Assembly (NCBI GenBank): GCA_021325615.1
Contig: JAJPGU010000003.1
Span: forward strand, 52,801 to 116,800
Direction of reading: 5' to 3'
DNA from: Nitrososphaerota archaeon
Lineage (GTDB): Archaea; Thermoproteota; Nitrososphaeria; Nitrososphaerales; Nitrosopumilaceae
Length of the DNA stretch: 64,000 nt
The notes beneath the pieces were generated by a model. It was not told the DNA's origin, ran no database searches, and saw only the letters and a program-made list of their open reading frames with translations. Both the position numbers and the translations under genes were made by a program. Each line of letters begins with the position of its first letter. Position 1 is the stretch's first letter. This document shows positions 42,636-51,582 of this stretch, one piece after another.

Positions 42636-43970
42636 CTACTTGGCGGTACCGAAAACGAGTCCATCAGTAGATGTAACTTCTGCCAGAGCCTTTTTAATGG
42701 ATTTGCTTGCAGGCCCGTTTCCTGAAAACACGCGGAAGCCGCGCCTGATGTCTGGAATTATGCCGCTTGGAACCCCTGCATGCTGGAGCTTTTTTCTCAA
42801 AAGGTTCTCGAGGAATTTTTTGGCGTCATAAAACTGGCGGTCCTGCATAGAGAAGATTCGGGCGTCTTCGCCTACCCATGTCATCGTGTTTTTAGAGTTC
42901 TTCGATACGAAACTCTCCGAGTCTGACTTTCTGTAGACATCCGGGCCGCTTTTAATCGCGAACTTTTCGATGGCGGGGCTTTTCAGGAGGAAGATCATTG
43001 CCGCCTCGGATTTTTCGTCGGTCACCGAGGATTTTCTTATGACCTCAAAGCCGCCCAGCTCAAGTTGTCCTGCAAGGGACGTGGTTCCGCGCTTGATCTG
43101 GCCCCATATTATGTCGGGGCTGCGCCACTTGTAGTTGAACCGTACAACCAGGGTGTTTTTCAGGTTCTTTGCATTTGGGCGTGCCGGCCTGCCTGAAAAG
43201 AACCCGAGTGACTCTTTGTTCAGAAAAGACCTTGCCGCAAGGATGAGCTTTGCAACGTTTTGCGCGGAGATGGCCGTTCCGAGGTTTCTGTTGCTGTCTA
43301 TCGGGTCTATTAGGACAAGGGGGGTTTCAAATTTCTTGGTAGGGCTGCCTATTACTTGGTGCTGTGAAAAGTTTGAGGCGGCCCGTAGGACTTCAAGGAA
43401 GGTGCCGTAATTGTAAATGAGAACCTCGGCAACATATCCGCCAAACCCCTCCTTGGCTATTTCCGCGCCGTAAATTCCAACTCCCTTTAGGAACTTTTTC
43501 AAAAGTCTCACCTCGTTTTTCTTGGCATCGTCAAAGGTTTCTAGTATAAACTTGGTGTGAAACGAGGACCTATCGGCGGCGCTCTTCCACTGGCCATGCA
43601 TGACGTCATAGCAGGGGACTACGTTTACCTTAGTCCCGCCAACCTCTGCCTCCACATAGGGGTGCTCGGAATACCTGACACGCGGGTTGAATTTTTTCAT
43701 GGACGCAAACCCTATTCCCTTGCCCACCTCCTCAAACGCCTTCTCGCCGGTTTCGGCCTTGATCTTGATGAAGATGTCAAAATCCATCTGGCTCCTAAGC
43801 CATGTCCCCTTTGCATATGACCCGCCAAGCTCGACTGAGGCCACTTCCGGGTGCTTTGCAGCCTCACTTCCCACCCTTGCCAGGAGCATCTCTGCAACTT
43901 TGCGCTTTTCTTCCTGCTCGCGGGCTGAAGGGATGGAAATTTTCCTTGCCTGCTCAAGGACCCTGCTCAT
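42636..43970 (-). CDS. cca: CCA tRNA nucleotidyltransferase (archaeal class I)
   Basis: 444 residues. The catalytic palm motif is SVELGGSYAKGTWLRSQMDF followed by DIFI, giving the GS...DxD metal site. Lys/Arg-rich archaeal C-terminal domain. It repairs or adds the 3' CCA of tRNAs. Notably the tRNA-Pro gene here already encodes CCA, so for that tRNA the enzyme only repairs. Overlaps the upstream phosphodiesterase by 4 bp. Confidence 0.95.
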   Translation of the reverse strand: MSRVLEQARKISIPSAREQEEKRKVAEMLLARVGSEAAKHPEVASVELGGSYAKGTWLRSQMDFDIFIKIKAETGEKAFEEVGKGIGFASMKKFNPRVRYSEHPYVEAEVGGTKVNVVPCYDVMHGQWKSAADRSSFHTKFILETFDDAKKNEVRLLKKFLKGVGIYGAEIAKEGFGGYVAEVLIYNYGTFLEVLRAASNFSQHQVIGSPTKKFETPLVLIDPIDSNRNLGTAISAQNVAKLILAARSFLNKESLGFFSGRPARPNAKNLKNTLVVRFNYKWRSPDIIWGQIKRGTTSLAGQLELGGFEVIRKSSVTDEKSEAAMIFLLKSPAIEKFAIKSGPDVYRKSDSESFVSKNSKNTMTWVGEDARIFSMQDRQFYDAKKFLENLLRKKLQHAGVPSGIIPDIRRGFRVFSGNGPASKSIKKALAEVTSTDGLVFGTAK

Positions 43971-44503
43971 TTTGCCTTTACCACCATCAAGTCAGAATAA
44001 ACCGGCCCATTTGAAGTTAAGACGCTCTGCTTGAACTTGACCTCGCTTATTATGTCGCCTCCAAGGGACCGGTTGCTGGATGCTGTCAATTTCTCTGACA
44101 AATCCTCCCTGTTTTTTATCCTGAAAATTGTAAGGTGTGGCTTGAAGGGCTTGTCTGGCTGGAAACCTAGGGGATGGAGTTTTTGTTCGACCTGCTTTGC
44201 AAGGGCCACGAGCCTACCTGCAGAATCCTCGTCAATCCCAATCCAGACCACACGGGGGAACTTTGGGTTTGGGAACGCGCCAACGTGCGTGAACCTTACA
44301 TGTATGGGGCTGAACACAATGTCTGCAAGGGCCTTTTTCACCGAATCTGCAACCTCCTCCGTTATCTCCCCAAGAAAAAGCAGGGTAAAATGCATGTTCT
44401 GTCTTTTTACTGGGCTTGCCTTGATCTGCAGATCGGATTGCAGTCTAGATATGGAATCCAGAGTGTCTGCATTTGAAACCTCGACTGCCACAAAGGTGCG
44501 CAT
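43967..44503 (-). CDS. thpR: RNA 2',3'-cyclic phosphodiesterase (LigT/ThpR family)
   Basis: 178 residues with the two H-x-T motifs of 2H phosphoesterases: NMHFTLLFLGEI (residue ~38) and FKPHLTIFRIKN (~122). It opens 2',3'-cyclic phosphates to 2'-phosphates, and may act in tRNA splicing or repair; some members also ligate. Coupled to cca by a 4-bp stop/start overlap, which fits a tRNA-end processing operon. Confidence 0.92.
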   Translation of the reverse strand: MRTFVAVEVSNADTLDSISRLQSDLQIKASPVKRQNMHFTLLFLGEITEEVADSVKKALADIVFSPIHVRFTHVGAFPNPKFPRVVWIGIDEDSAGRLVALAKQVEQKLHPLGFQPDKPFKPHLTIFRIKNREDLSEKLTASSNRSLGGDIISEVKFKQSVLTSNGPVYSDLMVVKAK

Positions 44504-44569
44504 CAGAAGGCTTCCGAACCCGCCTTGTATAATAATTCCGGTAGATTGATAGACTGGAAGCTCAGGTTT

Positions 44570-45124
44570 GTGACTGTGACAAAGCTCATAGTTTGCCTGA
44601 CCGGCATGCCGGGTGCTGGCAAGACGACAATAGCTGAGGCCCTCATACCGAGAGGTTTTGACAAGATCACAATGGGCGATGCCGTCAGGGCGGAGGCAAA
44701 GAGGAGGGAGATAGAGCCTACCGGGGAGAACTTGGGAAGGTTGATGCTTGAGCTCCGGGAAAAAAATGGGCCGGGGGCGGTGGCAGAACTTGTGAAGGAC
44801 AAGATACTAAATTCCAAGTCGGACGTTGTGCTGGTCGACGGAGTAAGGTCGCTTGCAGAGATTGACGTCCTCAAAAAGATAGGTACTGTAAAGGTGCTTG
44901 CAATCCATGCATCGGGTGATACCAGGTTCAAATTTCTAACAGGCAGGGGGAGGTCTGATGCGCCAGCGGACAGGAATGATTTTTCAAAACGGGACTCGCG
45001 GGAGATGGGTGTAGGAATGAGCGAGTCAATCGCGCTTGCCGACGAGACCATTTCCAACAACAATCTGACAATAGAACAGCTTGTTGAGATGGCGTACAAA
45101 ATCATCAAAGGCTGGACAACGTGA
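44570..45124 (+). CDS. UPF0200-type P-loop kinase (dephospho-CoA kinase-like)
   Basis: About 184 residues. P-loop LTGMPGAGKTTIAEAL, then PRGFDKITMGDAVRAEA and VVLVDGVRSLAEIDVL, and RGRSDAPADRNDFSKRD near the substrate lid. The archaeal UPF0200 (COG0237-related) group is thought to phosphorylate a small molecule; some members are proposed dephospho-CoA kinases. The frame opens at 44525, but GTG at 44570 or 44576 fits the TATA-like TATAATAATT at 44528-44537. Overlaps the next gene by 4 bp. Confidence 0.82.
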   Translation: MTVTKLIVCLTGMPGAGKTTIAEALIPRGFDKITMGDAVRAEAKRREIEPTGENLGRLMLELREKNGPGAVAELVKDKILNSKSDVVLVDGVRSLAEIDVLKKIGTVKVLAIHASGDTRFKFLTGRGRSDAPADRNDFSKRDSREMGVGMSESIALADETISNNNLTIEQLVEMAYKIIKGWTT

Positions 45125-45525
45125 AGGCCCCCAAAATCTCCTGCAAGATAGAGGCATATGCGGCAGTTACCCCATCGGAGGATCCGGATAAGATCAGGAC
45201 TGCCATCTCTAACGCAATCCTTGATGCAGACTACGAGTTCAAGGAGGGCAGCATGAAGGCGGTCTCAAGGGACCTTGAGTCCCTTTCAAAGATACAGGAA
45301 ACGATACGCAAGCGCAAGGCCAACAGGGTTTACCGCAGGCAGCTGCGTTTTAACGCCAGCGACGATACGACTTGGTTTTACCTGAACAAGCAGGCTGCCT
45401 TTGTTGACGTGATAGCAATATGCGACGAGGCCGAGGAATCCCCCATGGGCCCGATAAAGATAATCCTGCATTCAAAGGATATTGAGAAGATCATTGACTG
45501 GCTTGCTCCCGAGCATTTAGACTAG
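45121..45525 (+). CDS. UPF0201 family protein
   Basis: 134 residues, start GTG at 45121 inside the stop of the previous gene (GTGA). RRQLRFNASDDTTWFYLNKQ and PMGPIKIILHSKDIEKIIDW match the UPF0201 signature, a ferredoxin-like fold seen only in archaea. UPF0200 and UPF0201 are often neighbours. Biochemical function unknown; an RNA-linked role is possible because of the fold. Confidence 0.85.
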   Translation: MKAPKISCKIEAYAAVTPSEDPDKIRTAISNAILDADYEFKEGSMKAVSRDLESLSKIQETIRKRKANRVYRRQLRFNASDDTTWFYLNKQAAFVDVIAICDEAEESPMGPIKIILHSKDIEKIIDWLAPEHLD

Positions 45526-45749
45526 AATAATTCCATACCGGCATCTTTTCGTGGCAGAAATTTTAGAAGGGTTTTGATGGCGTGGCTCTGTATAGGCAAG
45601 AGCTTTCTCCTGCCACTCGCGCACCTTTGTGCGCTCTACCATGTACTGTTTTTCGCAGAGCCACGCAAATTCAATCGCCAGAATTTGCGTATTTTATCAT
45701 TGATTAATGTACGTTTTCATTGTATTTAACAATATATCATAATTATCAT
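45526..45749. other. intergenic region with an inverted repeat and a possible short minus-strand ORF
   Basis: GCGTGGCTCTG (45580-45590) and CAGAGCCACGC (45656-45666) are perfect 11-bp inverted repeats 65 bp apart. Read on the minus strand, a frame open from TAA near 45700 to a TAA overlapping 45523 encodes WLCEKQYMVERTKVREWQE and more (41 residues from its ATG), with coding-like composition. It may be a small protein, a gene remnant or simply a stem-loop. The right end is A/T-rich with TATA-like elements serving the frame at 45750. Confidence 0.35.
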
Positions 45750-45935
45750 ATGAATTATTCAGAGATTAACAAATTTTTAGCATCTGCATCGGAATTCAAT
45801 GAAAACATCACGAAACTGCATGAAGAAATTCCAATTGCTATTGGAAGATTTCAAGCATCTGGGGGAGGGCGTTTGCGGCAGACGAGCGGAGCGAAAGATC
45901 CATGGCCTTCGACATCGGGGTTTCCTCGGGATTGA
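45750..45935 (+). pseudogene. truncated remnant, possibly of an AhpD/carboxymuconolactone decarboxylase-like gene
   Basis: ATG at 45750 with a good TATA-like stretch upstream (AACAATATATCAT). The first ~30 residues (MNYSEINKFLASASEFNENI, then THE-KLHEEIPIAIGRF) look like the amphipathic N-terminus of the carboxymuconolactone decarboxylase/AhpD family. The frame then runs antisense into the sirtuin gene and becomes Arg/Gly/Ser-rich, with no C-x-x-C site. I infer a gene cut off at the sirtuin border; the family match is by eye and weak. Confidence 0.4.
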
Positions 45936-46554
45936 CCTCTACAAGCAATGCCCCTCCCTGCTTGGCATAAACCGGCAGAAGGTTGGCAGGTGATACTGCA
46001 AGCGAGGTGCCAACCACCACCATCAGGTCGCAGGAACTTGCCTCCTGGATTGCCCCAGTCCAGACATCCTGCGGCAGCGCCTCCCCGAACCAGACCACAT
46101 CGGGTCTCAGTATGTTCTTGCACCTGCAGAGGGGGGGAAGATCGGAGAAGCCCGAGGTGGCAGTCTCCTTGAAATCACAGACCGTGCACTTGATCCGGAT
46201 TATGCTGCCGTGTAGCTCGTAAACTTGGGTGCTGCCTGCGCGCTGGTGCAGGCCATCGATGTTCTGTGTGAGGACCCTTGTCGGCCTGAACTTTTCAATC
46301 TTGGCTATCGCATCATGACCCGCGTTTGGTTTTGCCGACATTATGTTTTTCCTCCTTTCCTCGTACCATTCCCATACGAGCTTGGGATTCTCGTAAAACG
46401 CGTCGATGGTTGCTAGCTGCATTGCATCATACTTTCTCCACAGGCCGTCCTTGCCGCGGAACGTGGATATGCCACTCTCCTGTGAAATTCCGGCACCCGT
46501 GACAAAGACTATTTTTTCGGCATCCCTCATCTTGGAAGAAAGCGCCCCAAACAT
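45838..46554 (-). CDS. cobB: sirtuin (NAD-dependent protein deacylase)
   Basis: About 238 residues with all sirtuin landmarks: VTGAGISQESGISTFRG, TQNIDGLHQRAGS, ELHGSIIRIKCTVCDF with the zinc Cys pair, LPPLCRCKNI with the second pair, and VVWFGEALP. It could regulate chromatin proteins such as Alba or acetyl-CoA synthetases. The ATG at 46552-46554 starts 1 bp past the RNase Z stop; the ATG at 46593 would overlap that gene by 38 bp. Confidence 0.94.
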   Translation of the reverse strand: MFGALSSKMRDAEKIVFVTGAGISQESGISTFRGKDGLWRKYDAMQLATIDAFYENPKLVWEWYEERRKNIMSAKPNAGHDAIAKIEKFRPTRVLTQNIDGLHQRAGSTQVYELHGSIIRIKCTVCDFKETATSGFSDLPPLCRCKNILRPDVVWFGEALPQDVWTGAIQEASSCDLMVVVGTSLAVSPANLLPVYAKQGGALLVEVNPEETPMSKAMDLSLRSSAANALPQMLEIFQ

Positions 46555-46555
46555 G

Positions 46556-47455
46556 TTACTTGATCTCAATTTCAAGCAGGTCTTTTGCGGCAATTACCGA
46601 GTTATGTAAGGCCTTTGCCTCCGCTACGAGCGCCTCCGGATCCTCGTACCGTGCAGAAAAGTGTGTAAGGATGAGGTTTGACACGCCTGCATTTTTTGCG
46701 AGCCTTGCAGCCTCGACGGCGGTAGAGTGGTAGTTTTCCTTGGCCTTGTCAAGCAGGTCGTCAGAATAGGTCGAGTCAAATGTCATGTAGTCGCATCCCT
46801 TGAAGAACTCCTCAAGCTTTGCGGTGGGCCTTGTATCGCCCGAGATGCCTATCCGCCGGCCCTTCCGCCTCTCTCCCATTACGTCAGAGGGCCTTACCGT
46901 CCTGTCCCCCACCTTGACCTCGTTTCCCTGCTGGAGCTCGTGCCACATCTTCCCCTCTGGCACGCCAAGTTTCTTGGCTTTTTCGGGAAAGAACTTGCCG
47001 GGCCTGTCTTTTTCGGCAAACAGGTAGGAATATGCAGGAATGGAGTGTTCAGCCTCACACACGCTGATGGAGTAAGCAATATCGTCGTGGACAAGCCCCT
47101 CCTTTATCCTGACAATCCTGACAGGGAAGGTGAGCCCGAAGTTTAGAATCCTGAGGTTTGCCGCAAGAAACTCCTCGATGCCCGCAGGTCCGAAGATGTC
47201 TACCGGTTCTGTCCTGTTTTGCAGTGACATTGTCTGCAAAAGCCCAAGGAGGCCCACGCAGTGGTCTCCATGGAGGTGTGTTACAAAGATCCTTATCCTT
47301 TTGTTCCAGCCAAGCCTTGCCTTTTGGAAGGCAATCTGGGCCCCCTCTCCTGCGTCAAACATGAGTATCTCCTTGTCTAGGACTAGGCAGATGCACGTCA
47401 TCCCTCGGTCTACTGTAGGCTGCGCAGCGGAGGTGCCCAAGAATACTATTTTCAT
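46556..47455 (-). CDS. rnz: ribonuclease Z (tRNA 3' endonuclease)
   Basis: 299-residue metallo-beta-lactamase nuclease that removes tRNA 3' trailers. [20 protein letters not shown] starts the fold; [17 protein letters not shown] holds the H-x-H-x-D-H zinc site; [14 protein letters not shown] and [15 protein letters not shown] supply the remaining ligands. The exosite arm is the segment around [13 protein letters not shown]. Overlaps the upstream methyltransferase by 4 bp. Confidence 0.95.
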   Translation of the reverse strand: MKIVFLGTSAAQPTVDRGMTCICLVLDKEILMFDAGEGAQIAFQKARLGWNKRIRIFVTHLHGDHCVGLLGLLQTMSLQNRTEPVDIFGPAGIEEFLAANLRILNFGLTFPVRIVRIKEGLVHDDIAYSISVCEAEHSIPAYSYLFAEKDRPGKFFPEKAKKLGVPEGKMWHELQQGNEVKVGDRTVRPSDVMGERRKGRRIGISGDTRPTAKLEEFFKGCDYMTFDSTYSDDLLDKAKENYHSTAVEAARLAKNAGVSNLILTHFSARYEDPEALVAEAKALHNSVIAAKDLLEIEIK

Positions 47456-48390
47456 CTTACCACGACTACCCTTGTGAGGCTTTTATGCCTAAATATTTCA
47501 TATTTTTTTGACCAATCAAGGTCCTCTATGCCAAGGCCTTTCTTGTAAACTAGGACGAGCCTCTTCTTTGATGGAACCACCAACAAAAGGTCCCGGAGCA
47601 GCTTTTTTGGGGGGTGTGAGGACCTTGACGCGGTTCCGTAGGGAAGATCGGTAACGACCGCATCAATCCTTTCCTCAATTTTCCTGACATAATCAAAGGA
47701 AGAGTTGATTATTCTCGGTTCGTAAGAGTTTCGCGCCATGTTCCTTTCAGAGATCCTGCACATGCGCATGTCAAGGTCAATTCCCACGGACCCTATCCCC
47801 ATGGACTCACCCTCGAGAAGTATGGTCCCCGTTCCGCAGAAGGGATCGCAGAGCGTCTGGCCTTCCATAACGCCTGAAAGGTTTACCATGCACCTTGCAA
47901 GCTTCCACGACAGCTCGTGAGGGTGCTTGTATGGCTTGTTAGGCCTTGGAGGGACGGCCATGGGTGGGGAGTAGCCTAGGTACCTGGCGGTGTCGGTTAT
48001 GATTAGGTACAGTACAAGGTTCGGGTTTGAGAGGGCGACCTTGGAGTTCCACCTTTTTGCAAAAAGGGCTCCCGCTTCGCGTTCCAAGGCCCTCGTATCA
48101 ACGGGATTTGAGGAAAGGTTGACAGCCTTGCAGGCAAACGTATGCGGCCTGGGAATGGGGAAACTGCCGTCAGGAATGCTTTCAAATGTCCCCGCAACCT
48201 CCCCTGCAGCCCTGACAAAGGAGGCCCTTCTGACAATTTTTTCCAAGCTGGCAGAGGTGTTGGCTAGGAGCAGCCTATGTTCTGACTCGAATTGTGACCT
48301 TGGATCATAAGCCTTTGCTATCGCGGCAACTTCGTCGCGTCCAAGCTCGGGATGTTCCCCGGAAAGTACAAAAAATTTTCTAGCCTTCAA
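47452..48390 (-). CDS. trmG10: tRNA (guanine-N2-)-methyltransferase, TrmG10/Trm11 type
   Basis: 312 residues. An N-terminal THUMP-like region (about 60-160) is followed by a Rossmann methyltransferase: [20 protein letters not shown] (SAM site), [21 protein letters not shown] and the DLPYG catalytic motif IV ([11 protein letters not shown]). It forms m2G or m2,2G at position 10 of tRNA. Overlaps prs by 11 bp and rnz by 4 bp. Confidence 0.9.
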   Translation of the reverse strand: MKARKFFVLSGEHPELGRDEVAAIAKAYDPRSQFESEHRLLLANTSASLEKIVRRASFVRAAGEVAGTFESIPDGSFPIPRPHTFACKAVNLSSNPVDTRALEREAGALFAKRWNSKVALSNPNLVLYLIITDTARYLGYSPPMAVPPRPNKPYKHPHELSWKLARCMVNLSGVMEGQTLCDPFCGTGTILLEGESMGIGSVGIDLDMRMCRISERNMARNSYEPRIINSSFDYVRKIEERIDAVVTDLPYGTASRSSHPPKKLLRDLLLVVPSKKRLVLVYKKGLGIEDLDWSKKYEIFRHKSLTRVVVVR

Positions 48391-49267
48391 TTGCCTCTAC
48401 AATTACGGAGGAGACGTCTACGAGGCTCGTTCTTCCAGGGATTGTGTTGGTCGAGACTATCTTTGCGACCCCGGCCTTTCTTATCCTCTTTTCCGCATCG
48501 CCTATCAAAAGAGCATGGGTGCAGGAAGCGTAAACCCTGCCACATTTTTGCCTCTTGAGATGTTCTGCAGCCTTTACTATGCTTCCGCCAGTAGATATCA
48601 TGTCATCAACAAGAATGAGGTCCCTTCCCCTCACTTCGCTGTGGTCAGGCGATTTTATCGATACCTCGCCGGTCCTTCTGTCGCGGTGCTTCTTGAGTGC
48701 AATGTAATCCAGGCCCATCAGACTTGCAAAATTTCTCGCACGTTCCAAGCCTCCCATGTCGGGGGATACCACCAAAGGGTCGTGCAGGGAAAGCTTCCCA
48801 AAGTACCTTGCAAGCTCCCCAATCGCAGTGGCGTTTTTTGCGGGTATCGGAAAGTGCTTTAATGCCATCATGCTGTGAATGTCCACCACGATGACCCTTG
48901 TAGCCCCCGCAGCCTTGAGCATCTTTCCTACAAGGGACATGGTAACGATCTCGCCTGGCAAAAACTCTCTGTCTTGCCTAGCGTAACCCATGTACGGGAT
49001 AACTGCGTAGACCTGGGCGGAATATTTTCTTGCCTGTGAAACTAGGGCGAGGACGCGCACGAGGTTAGAGTCGACTGGCGGATAGACTGACTGGACCACG
49101 ATGATCTTTCCTGCAGGCCTTGACCGCAGAGTTATCTTGCCTTCCCCGTCTGGAAAGACCCTGAGATCGCATCCCACATATTTTGATTTTAATTTCGTCG
49201 CTATCCTTCTTGCCAGCTGTTCAGATGAAGGGCCCCCAATTACTGTAAACCTGACCAACAGACTCAT
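48380..49267 (-). CDS. prs: ribose-phosphate pyrophosphokinase
   Basis: Makes PRPP from ribose-5-phosphate and ATP for nucleotide, His and Trp synthesis. About 295 residues: VQSVYPPVDSNLVRVLALVS, IPYMGYARQDREFLPGEIV (ATP loop), VVDIHSMMALKHFPIP, and the PRPP motif DLILVDDMISTGGSIVKAAE. The ATG at 49265-49267 (MSLLVRFTVIGGPSS) fits the family start; the open frame begins 17 codons earlier. First gene of the prs-trmG10-rnz-sirtuin set. Confidence 0.94.
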   Translation of the reverse strand: MSLLVRFTVIGGPSSEQLARRIATKLKSKYVGCDLRVFPDGEGKITLRSRPAGKIIVVQSVYPPVDSNLVRVLALVSQARKYSAQVYAVIPYMGYARQDREFLPGEIVTMSLVGKMLKAAGATRVIVVDIHSMMALKHFPIPAKNATAIGELARYFGKLSLHDPLVVSPDMGGLERARNFASLMGLDYIALKKHRDRRTGEVSIKSPDHSEVRGRDLILVDDMISTGGSIVKAAEHLKRQKCGRVYASCTHALLIGDAEKRIRKAGVAKIVSTNTIPGRTSLVDVSSVIVEAIEG

Positions 49268-49346
49268 CGAGCAGAGGGCTATTCTTAAGTTTTGAGGGGC
49301 TGGAATTGAAAACATCAAATATGTTTAAAGAAGCCGAATCCAAATC

Positions 49347-50282
49347 ATGGTAAAGATGGGACACCGCATAGTTTCATTTCTTCCTAGTGCCACGGAAATT
49401 CTTTACGAGCTAGGAGCGGGAGATGAGGTGCTGGCGGTGACCCATGAATGCAACTATCCAGCCGAATCAAAATCAAAACCTAGGGTAATCTACTCCTCGT
49501 TTGATCCTGGAAGGATGTCGTCCAAGGAGATCGACAAAAAGGTAGGGGAGCTCATGAACTGTGGCATGGACATCTATGTGCTGGACGAGAAGGTTCTGAG
49601 GGAGGCAAAGCCTGACCTGATAATCGCGCAGGGGATCTGCGAAGTGTGCTCTCCCCACACCAAGGAGGTAAACAGGGCAGTTTCCATCCTTGAATCCAAG
49701 CCCGATGTGCTCGTTCTTGATCCGAAGAATCTCGACGACATTCTTGAGAACATAAGCGAGGTTGGCAGGAAGGTTGGCAGGCAGGATGCAGCAAGGAAAT
49801 TTGTCGCAGGGCTTCAGGCCAGAATATGCAGGATAAAGGAGACTAGGAAGGGCGCCCTACCAAAGGTCGTCTGCATCGAATGGCTTGACCCTCTTTTCAC
49901 GGCAGGCCACTGGGTGCCTCAAATGGTGGAGATGGCGGGGGGAATAAACGGGCTCTCCTCCACAGGAGAGAAGTCAAGGAGGATGGAACTAGGCGAGATA
50001 GAATCTTTCGATCCCGACATCATAATCCTGATGCCATGCGGCTTTGATGTAAAGCGAACAATCGAGGAGTACGGAAAGCTTTTGGAGGACAAAAAATGGG
50101 CCAAGCTCAGGGCGGTCCGGGAAGGGCAGGTTTATGCGGTAAACGCCAATGAATATTTTTCCAAGCCGGGGCCAAGGACGATAGCAGGCCTTGAAATCCT
50201 TGCAAAAATTATCAATCCAGACACGTTCCGGGACATTGACATTCCGAGAAATTCTATCCAAAAACTGGAGCCTGAGGGTTAA
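49347..50282 (+). CDS. cobalamin-binding BtuF-like periplasmic-binding-fold protein
   Basis: 311 residues with the BtuF/TroA fold: RIVSFLPSATEILYELGAG, LIIAQGICEVCSPHTKEV, VVCIEWLDPLFTAGHWVPQM and the long connecting helix KNLDDILENISEVGRKVGRQ. Unlike typical BtuF it has no signal peptide or lipobox, so it looks cytosolic or non-transport; family members of this form occur without BtuCD. A B12 link is inferred, helped by cbiE elsewhere in the window. A hairpin follows its stop. Confidence 0.83.
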   Translation: MVKMGHRIVSFLPSATEILYELGAGDEVLAVTHECNYPAESKSKPRVIYSSFDPGRMSSKEIDKKVGELMNCGMDIYVLDEKVLREAKPDLIIAQGICEVCSPHTKEVNRAVSILESKPDVLVLDPKNLDDILENISEVGRKVGRQDAARKFVAGLQARICRIKETRKGALPKVVCIEWLDPLFTAGHWVPQMVEMAGGINGLSSTGEKSRRMELGEIESFDPDIIILMPCGFDVKRTIEEYGKLLEDKKWAKLRAVREGQVYAVNANEYFSKPGPRTIAGLEILAKIINPDTFRDIDIPRNSIQKLEPEG

Positions 50283-50355
50283 GAAGCCGACATCCTCACT
50301 GGGTAGGGGTGAGGATGCAGGTAGCTTCGGTCTGCAAAAGCCGGGAGACTCCGGC
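50283..50355. ncRNA. compact hairpin-rich element after the BtuF-like gene
   Basis: CATCCTCAC (50291-50299) pairs perfectly with GTGAGGATG (50309-50317) over a 9-nt loop. An outer GAAGC (50283-50287)/GCTTC (50324-50328) stem extends it, and GCCGG-GAGACT-CCGGC (50340-50355) forms a second hairpin. It lies between convergent-direction boundaries of an upstream gene and a downstream secreted-protein gene. It may be a terminator, a small RNA or a relic of an insertion element; I cannot tell. Confidence 0.4.
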
Positions 50356-50451
50356 TATTTATTCCGGAGCAGCCTTTCATGCCCTTGTTCTAAGAAACGA
50401 GAATCAGCAGGTTGAAGATTCCTGATGATTCCTGCTTAATTCTTATTAGTT

Positions 50452-51564
50452 ATGAAACGAAAATTTTTGTTATTGAGGCGGATCGCAATTTTTTTTATGA
50501 TAGGAATGGCTGCCCTCCCGGTTCTCAACGGAGCCTATGCTACCTCTGACCTTGCTGCCCTGGGCTCGCCCGACATTGCCATATCGCCAACGTCAGGACC
50601 GCCGGGCACCCAAATAACGATCACCGTTTCAAACATTCCTGACATATCCAAGGAAACGTATCCGTATCCAGACCTCTACATCTACCTGCCATTTTCAGAA
50701 TCATTTGGTACAAGCCCACAGAGCCAGTGTGGGGGAGAGGACTGCTTTCCAATCTACACCCATGACGATGCAGTAAACCATGACTCTGCCGACAGGACCA
50801 TAACCTTCTCACTCTTTAGCGTCTCAAACCCCGGCTCGGTTTACCTCAACGGCCTTGAGAACTCTCCCTGCGACGTCGTCGTAAACGGCAAGACACTTGA
50901 AAGATACTATTCCCTCTGCAACACAAAGGACCAACCTGCCGGGACATATGCGATAAAGTTTGCTTGGGCAGAAGAGAATGCACCACAGATAAACTATGTT
51001 GTAAAGACCGTGCAATTTACAGTAACACCGGGATCAATACCGCCTCCGCCCCAGAAGGTTGACAACGGCAATTCGATTATCGAGGAATACCAGAACGGGC
51101 AGATAAGCGAGTCAGAGTTTTACAACAAGCTTGTTGCCTTGGGATGGAACGCCGGCGAGATAAGGGAGGCCCTTGCCACAATAGGCAAGCTGCCGCACCA
51201 GCTGGGCGCACCGGCCCCGGACGAAATGCAGCAAATCCAGGTGGGAGTGCAGAAAGCCGCAGAACAAGCAGCCCCGCCGCAGGAGCAGCAAAACACCGCC
51301 CCTGCCACAAGTGCGCCTCCAACTGAGCCTCAGCCCAGGACGACCCAGACCGTATCAGGGCAGACTCCAACGCCCCTGACATCCTACAAGACCGACTCGG
51401 TACTGCCGCAGGCTCCGCCGGCAGAACAAGTATCCGCTGACACCAATACAAATCCGAAGAACAACTCGTGGACTACGGTAACCATCCTTGCATCGGCAGG
51501 CGCCGCATCGGCAGTGGCCGGAAGCATCTTTATGGCAAAGCGGACACGAAAAGTTACAAATTAG
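50452..51564 (+). CDS. secreted, C-terminally anchored Ig/TIG-like protein
   Basis: 370 residues. Signal peptide (RRIAIFFMIGMAALPVLNGA), then an Ig-like domain starting SPDIAISPTSGPPGTQITIT, with Cys residues likely to form disulfides (QCGGEDCFP, ENSPCDVVV, YYSLCN). A helical segment (IIEEYQNGQISESEFYNKLV) resembles a short oligomerisation motif. A Pro/Gln/Thr-rich stalk (about 255-335) precedes the membrane helix TILASAGAASAVAGSIFMA and basic RTRK. Surface-exposed; function unknown. Confidence 0.78.
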   Translation: MKRKFLLLRRIAIFFMIGMAALPVLNGAYATSDLAALGSPDIAISPTSGPPGTQITITVSNIPDISKETYPYPDLYIYLPFSESFGTSPQSQCGGEDCFPIYTHDDAVNHDSADRTITFSLFSVSNPGSVYLNGLENSPCDVVVNGKTLERYYSLCNTKDQPAGTYAIKFAWAEENAPQINYVVKTVQFTVTPGSIPPPPQKVDNGNSIIEEYQNGQISESEFYNKLVALGWNAGEIREALATIGKLPHQLGAPAPDEMQQIQVGVQKAAEQAAPPQEQQNTAPATSAPPTEPQPRTTQTVSGQTPTPLTSYKTDSVLPQAPPAEQVSADTNTNPKNNSWTTVTILASAGAASAVAGSIFMAKRTRKVTN

Positions 51565-51582
51565 GAGCAAACAAACCTTCTC

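Noticed and set aside
44503..45108. 201-residue minus-strand frame opposite the UPF0200 gene
   Set aside because: It is the antisense shadow of the P-loop kinase; the plus-strand frame has the P-loop and the coupled downstream gene.
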